Of a stretch of 8,425 nucleotides of DNA, positions 6,122 to 8,425 are shown one piece after another. Within the stretch, counting starts at the first letter, position 1, and every line of letters begins with the position of its first letter. Origin of the DNA: an uncultured Fibrobacter sp. (GTDB lineage Bacteria > Fibrobacterota > Fibrobacteria > Fibrobacterales > Fibrobacteraceae); the NCBI GenBank assembly GCA_937891805.1, contig CALATK010000083.1, positions 1-8,425 of the forward strand, given 5' to 3'. The position numbers and the translations under genes are program-made. The notes under the pieces were generated by a model. The model searched no databases. It had not been told where the DNA came from and saw only the letters and a program-made list of their open reading frames with translations.

Positions 6122-6532
6122 ATGATTTCCATTTCAAAAGATAACTACGAAAAAATCCTCGCGCATGCCGAAAAGAACCTCCCCGAAGAGGCCTGCGGGC
6201 TGATTGCGGGGCGCATCGAAGGTAGCGACAAGCATATCGAGAAGGTCTACCTGCTCACGAATATCGACCATTCCAACGAGCATTTTTCGCTGGACCCCAA
6301 GGAACAGCTTGCCGCCATCAAGGACATGCGTGCAAACGGCCTTTCGCCGCTGGGTAACTGGCATTCTCATCCGGAATCCCCTTCGCGCCCGTCGGAAGAA
6401 GACAAGCGTCTTGCCTACGATTCCAGGGCGAGCTACTTGATTCTTTCGCTCATGGACCGTGAGCATCCGGTGCTGAACTCTTTCCACATTGAAGGTGATA
6501 TTGCCACGAACGAAGGTCTCGTAATCGGCTAA
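6122..6532 (+). CDS. hcyD: JAMM (Mov34/MPN) zinc metalloprotease, HcyD-like
   Basis: Zinc peptidase of the JAB1/MPN family, 136 residues, typical of the stand-alone bacterial enzymes that act on sulfur carriers (Mec+, HcyD). All catalytic residues are present: glutamate E23 in [10 protein letters not shown], zinc histidines H81 and H83 in [17 protein letters not shown]91 and the zinc aspartate D94. No signal peptide is visible, so it acts in the cytoplasm. In the Wolinella pathway HcyD both removes the extra C-terminal residue of the carrier and releases homocysteine from the carrier after MetY has loaded it. The carrier encoded here has such an extra residue. The start ATG 6122 has AGAGG at 6111-6115. 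The gene is separated from hcyF by a repeat-rich gap and is followed by a strong terminator. Confidence 0.87.
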   Translation: MISISKDNYEKILAHAEKNLPEEACGLIAGRIEGSDKHIEKVYLLTNIDHSNEHFSLDPKEQLAAIKDMRANGLSPLGNWHSHPESPSRPSEEDKRLAYDSRASYLILSLMDREHPVLNSFHIEGDIATNEGLVIG

Positions 6533-6548
6533 AGAGCTCCGTACAATG

Positions 6549-6603
6549 GTGCCCCTGGGGTTTTACCGAAATCCTGCCCCGGGGGCACTTCTTTTCGTTT
6601 TTT
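6549..6603 (+). terminator. Strong rho-independent terminator after hcyD
   Basis: A 12-base-pair stem, 6549-6560 pairing with 6577-6588 with one T-G wobble, encloses a 16-base loop. TTCTTTTCGTTTTTT follows directly at 6589-6603. The stem is nearly all G-C and the T-tract lies on the plus strand, so it should end the transcript running through hcyD. Oddly, the next start codon begins immediately after the last T. Confidence 0.85.
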
Positions 6604-7509
6604 ATGGAAATCAATCTGAACAAAATCTCGTCTTGTCAAATGGAGGAGGCCGCAAAAGCCGCCTATCCAGGTGAATGTTGCGGTATTTTGCTCGGAAAAA
6701 CCGCCAAAAATAGCGGGAAAGGCGAAATTGAGATTCTAGAAACCCGCGAAGCCCCCAACCTGGTTCAGGGAGAGCAGAAATCCACCCGCTTCGAGGCGGA
6801 CCCGCTGTTTCTTTACCAGGTGGAACGGGAAATCGAAGGAAGCGGGCTTGAAATCGTCGGATTCTACCACTCCCATCCCGATTGCGAGGCCATCCCGTCC
6901 AGGGAAGATGCCGAAAAAATGGTCAGAATTGGAGATAAAATGACCTTCAATTCACTCTTTGAAGAATATCCAAACAACTTAATCATGGGTAAAGCTTTAG
7001 ACAACCGTGTAGGCTGCTATGTGATGATGGAAGTTTTAAAAAGAGTAGATACCAGAGCTACCGTTTATGGTGTAGGAACCGTTCAAGAGGAAGTAGGTTT
7101 AAAAGGAGCTAAAACTTCTGCTTTTAAATTAAATCCTGATTTGGCTATTGCACTTGATGTAACTTTATCAGGAGATCACCCAGGAATCAAGCCTGAAGAG
7201 GCACCTGTTGTAATGGGTAAAGGTCCTGCTATTATCCTTGCAGATGCAAGCGGAAGAGGTATTTTAACCCAGCAGTCTGTAAAAGATATGTTAATTAAAG
7301 CTGGAGATGAAAACGAAATTCCATATCAATTGGAAGTAAGTGATGGTGGAACAACTGACGGAACTGCAATTCACTTAACCCGTGAAGGAATTCCAACCGG
7401 TGTTTTATCTGTACCAACCCGTTACATACACACTCCAGTAAGTGTATGCAGTATGGATGATATTGAATATACCATTCAATTAATTACTGAAGCTATAAAT
7501 AACTTATAA
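6604..7509 (+). CDS. Chimeric frame: second JAMM protease (1-106) joined to an M42 peptidase tail
   Basis: One open frame of 301 codons, but two genes. Residues 1-106 are a second JAMM protein: catalytic glutamate E24 in [11 protein letters not shown], zinc histidines H89 and H91 in [18 protein letters not shown]99 and zinc aspartate D102. It is 3'-truncated, since about 30-40 family residues should follow D102 and are missing. From about residue 107 the protein is an M42 aminopeptidase, and codon use changes within a few codons. JAMM2 is clearly distinct from HcyD but carries the same motif set, and could share or split its carrier-processing duties. The ATG directly follows the terminator T-tract with no visible Shine-Dalgarno site. 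The start is therefore uncertain; a later in-frame ATG at 6640 also lacks a clear site. A natural JAMM-M42 fusion is very unlikely. Confidence 0.75.
   Translation: MEINLNKISSCQMEEAAKAAYPGECCGILLGKTAKNSGKGEIEILETREAPNLVQGEQKSTRFEADPLFLYQVEREIEGSGLEIVGFYHSHPDCEAIPSREDAEKMVRIGDKMTFNSLFEEYPNNLIMGKALDNRVGCYVMMEVLKRVDTRATVYGVGTVQEEVGLKGAKTSAFKLNPDLAIALDVTLSGDHPGIKPEEAPVVMGKGPAIILADASGRGILTQQSVKDMLIKAGDENEIPYQLEVSDGGTTDGTAIHLTREGIPTGVLSVPTRYIHTPVSVCSMDDIEYTIQLITEAINNL
6912..6926. other. Probable assembly junction, bacterial to archaeal DNA
   Basis: Codons before this point are GC-rich (TCC, GAT, GCC) and complete a JAMM motif. From GTC-AGA-ATT-GGA onward they are AT-rich and continue in a different protein family. 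Both families are cut within their catalytic domains. The sequence GAAAAAATGGT at the seam is simple enough to serve as a short shared overlap between unrelated reads. The exact base cannot be fixed by eye. Confidence 0.8.
6922..7509 (+). CDS. M42-family metalloaminopeptidase, C-terminal part (archaeal)
   Basis: C-terminal two thirds of a dinuclear-metal peptidase of the M42 family, whose best-known members form large tetrahedral (TET) particles that trim peptides in the cytoplasm; archaeal copies are often misnamed endoglucanase. Numbered in the 301-residue frame, it shows the bridging metal aspartate D133 in GKALDNRVG, the catalytic glutamate E162 and metal ligand E163 in [12 protein letters not shown]185 in [18 protein letters not shown] (248-255), and the last metal ligand H276 in [10 protein letters not shown]. 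The first metal histidine (the H-x-D motif) and the N-terminal 100-150 residues are absent because the sequence is cut at about 6922. Codon use is AT-rich and unlike everything to the left. It is consistent with Methanobrevibacter, but the genus is inferred. Confidence 0.85.
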   Translation, partial: VRIGDKMTFNSLFEEYPNNLIMGKALDNRVGCYVMMEVLKRVDTRATVYGVGTVQEEVGLKGAKTSAFKLNPDLAIALDVTLSGDHPGIKPEEAPVVMGKGPAIILADASGRGILTQQSVKDMLIKAGDENEIPYQLEVSDGGTTDGTAIHLTREGIPTGVLSVPTRYIHTPVSVCSMDDIEYTIQLITEAINNL

Positions 7510-7609
7510 ATTATATTATTGTATACTTTTTAAAAGTTAACAATAATTGACTATTTAAATAACTTATAGCTCTTTTTTTTACTTTTTTTTAATTTTGGTA
7601 GTATATTGT
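7510..7609 (+). terminator. AT-rich gap with oligo-T tracts, likely archaeal terminator
   Basis: This 100-base gap is very AT-rich and holds two T8 runs at 7573-7580 and 7583-7590, plus a T-run near 7528. Archaeal RNA polymerase stops at such oligo-T stretches without a hairpin, so these would end the M42 transcript. No gene, RNA or clear promoter is visible here. Confidence 0.5.
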
Positions 7610-8170
7610 TTAAATACTAACAAAATTGTTCAGGTATTCAAGAATATTTCCGCCTTCATGTGAGTTTAAATCATCTAATTCTGCTAATTGCTTAAGTTTT
7701 TTCTTGAATTCCTGTTTATTTTGCTTAAGTTTATTTATTTGTTTTGATTGTTTTTTTAGTTCTTTTGATTGTTTTTCAATTGTTTCATCTTTTTTGTCTA
7801 GTTCTTCACCATATTCGTCGTAAACTAGTTTTTGTATTTCGCTTTCAAAGTGTCTCATATTAATCATTCCTATCAATCTGCTTTGTTTTTCATTACTTTT
7901 AAAGTGTTTCAATACCATTCCAGTTAAAATAGCTCCAATGTCTAATTTTAAAAGCTCATCTTCAATTTTTGCATCATTGAATTTCTTAATCAGTGTTTCA
8001 GTAACTTCCGGTGCATATTTTTTGGAAATGAATTTCGGTACAAAAGCCATGTCCAATGCTTCTCTTTCAGTTAATTCTATATTATGTCTGATTTTGTTTA
8101 TAATATTTTCATATTTTTCCCATAGTTCATCTTGGAGAAAGTAGAAATAATGAATCTTGATGTAGCACAC
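7610..8170 (-). CDS. Coiled-coil protein, probable N-truncated Rpn-family remnant
   Basis: A 186-residue AT-rich frame read leftward, with a GTG as first codon. Coherent protein sequence seems to start at residue 14 (DELWEKYENIINKI), with TEREALDMAFVPKF at 34-47. It ends in a long Lys/Glu/Gln-rich coiled coil (about 122-164). This layout, with a helical middle and charged coiled-coil tail, resembles the C-terminal half of Rpn/PD-(D/E)XK recombination-promoting nuclease or transposase-like proteins, which are common in Methanobrevibacter. The nuclease domain that should come first is absent, and the first 13 residues (Tyr/Phe-rich) look like read-through of unrelated DNA. It is either a decayed gene or one cut by a second junction near 8130-8150. 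It overlaps the start of the plus-strand frame at 8150. I recognise it only by general features. Confidence 0.45.
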   Translation of the reverse strand: MCYIKIHYFYFLQDELWEKYENIINKIRHNIELTEREALDMAFVPKFISKKYAPEVTETLIKKFNDAKIEDELLKLDIGAILTGMVLKHFKSNEKQSRLIGMINMRHFESEIQKLVYDEYGEELDKKDETIEKQSKELKKQSKQINKLKQNKQEFKKKLKQLAELDDLNSHEGGNILEYLNNFVSI

Positions 8171-8425
8171 GGTTCAACAAGTAACTTTAATAATGATGAT
8201 GATTTATTACTTGTTGTAGAGGGTACAGCATTTGATTCAGGATATATAACAGGCGATCACACAACATTAAGTCTAGATACTAATAAATTAGATTTAGCAG
8301 AAGCTGTTGGATTATTAATAGCTTCTCCATATGTCCAGCCATTAATTGTTGGATTAACAACACTGTTAGGTGCTTTATTGATCTTAACAGTTGCTGTTTC
8401 ATGTCCAGCTGCTATTTCAATTGTG
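8150..8425 (+). CDS. Unrecognised membrane protein, N-terminal part, runs off the edge
   Basis: An open frame of 92 codons from ATG 8150 to the window end, with AT-rich, archaeal-type codon use. Residues 1-48 are polar and acidic (NNDDD at 14-18). Residues 64-90 form at least one transmembrane helix (LIVGLTTLLGALLILTVAVS). No signal peptide or known motif is visible. GGAG at 8134-8137 is 12 bases before the ATG, a weak ribosome site. Subunits of membrane-bound methanogen complexes have this look, but I cannot name it. An in-frame TTG at 8132 is an alternative start, and the frame is closed by TAG at 8123. Confidence 0.5.
   Translation, partial: MNLDVAHGSTSNFNNDDDLLLVVEGTAFDSGYITGDHTTLSLDTNKLDLAEAVGLLIASPYVQPLIVGLTTLLGALLILTVAVSCPAAISIV

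Noticed and set aside
6604..7509. A new natural JAMM-M42 fusion peptidase
   Set aside because: Both domains are incomplete at the join and codon use changes there, so an artefact is far likelier than a fusion enzyme.

Overview
Most of this window (about 40 to 6,920) is GC-rich bacterial DNA. It carries a tightly packed sulfur-assimilation and homocysteine-synthesis cluster. The organism is most likely a gut or rumen Fibrobacter: the codon use, the ACGGAGA ribosome binding sites, the TATATT -10 box and short GC-rich palindromes between genes all fit. This assignment is an inference, not a database match. From about 6,920 to the end the DNA is abruptly AT-rich (TTA, ATA, AGA and GGA codons, long T-tracts) and resembles a methanogenic archaeon of the Methanobrevibacter type. 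The change falls inside an open reading frame and cuts two unrelated enzymes mid-domain, so the window is most simply read as a chimeric metagenome contig.

Layout, left to right: an edge with a terminator-like hairpin (1-31); the truncated sulfate permease gene cysT, then cysW and cysA, with start and stop codons overlapping or nearly so; a 122-base gap with a good promoter candidate that contains an inverted repeat; a PLP-dependent O-acetylhomoserine sulfhydrylase (metY type); a palindrome flanked by a 9-base direct repeat; a small siroheme sulfite reductase with a built-in two-cluster ferredoxin domain; a TusA-family protein; a ThiS-like sulfur carrier ending Gly-Gly-Gly-Cys; a ThiF/MoeB-like adenylating enzyme; a 152-base gap with opposed arrays of a GTGGTTAG repeat; a complete JAMM metalloprotease; a strong intrinsic terminator; and the first two thirds of a second JAMM protein. 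After the junction come the C-terminal part of an M42 aminopeptidase, a T-rich gap, a minus-strand coiled-coil protein that looks like an N-terminally truncated Rpn-family remnant, and the start of an unrecognised membrane protein.

The bacterial genes match, as a set, the protein-thiocarboxylate route to methionine known from Wolinella succinogenes (HcyS, HcyF, HcyD, Sir, MetY). On that model CysTWA imports sulfate and Sir makes sulfide. HcyD trims the last residue of the carrier HcyS to expose its Gly-Gly end, and HcyF adenylates it. Sulfide turns it into a thiocarboxylate, MetY joins it to O-acetylhomoserine, and a JAMM protease releases homocysteine. The most distinctive point is that the carrier ends in Cys after the glycines (Ala in Wolinella, as I recall), next to not one but two JAMM genes.
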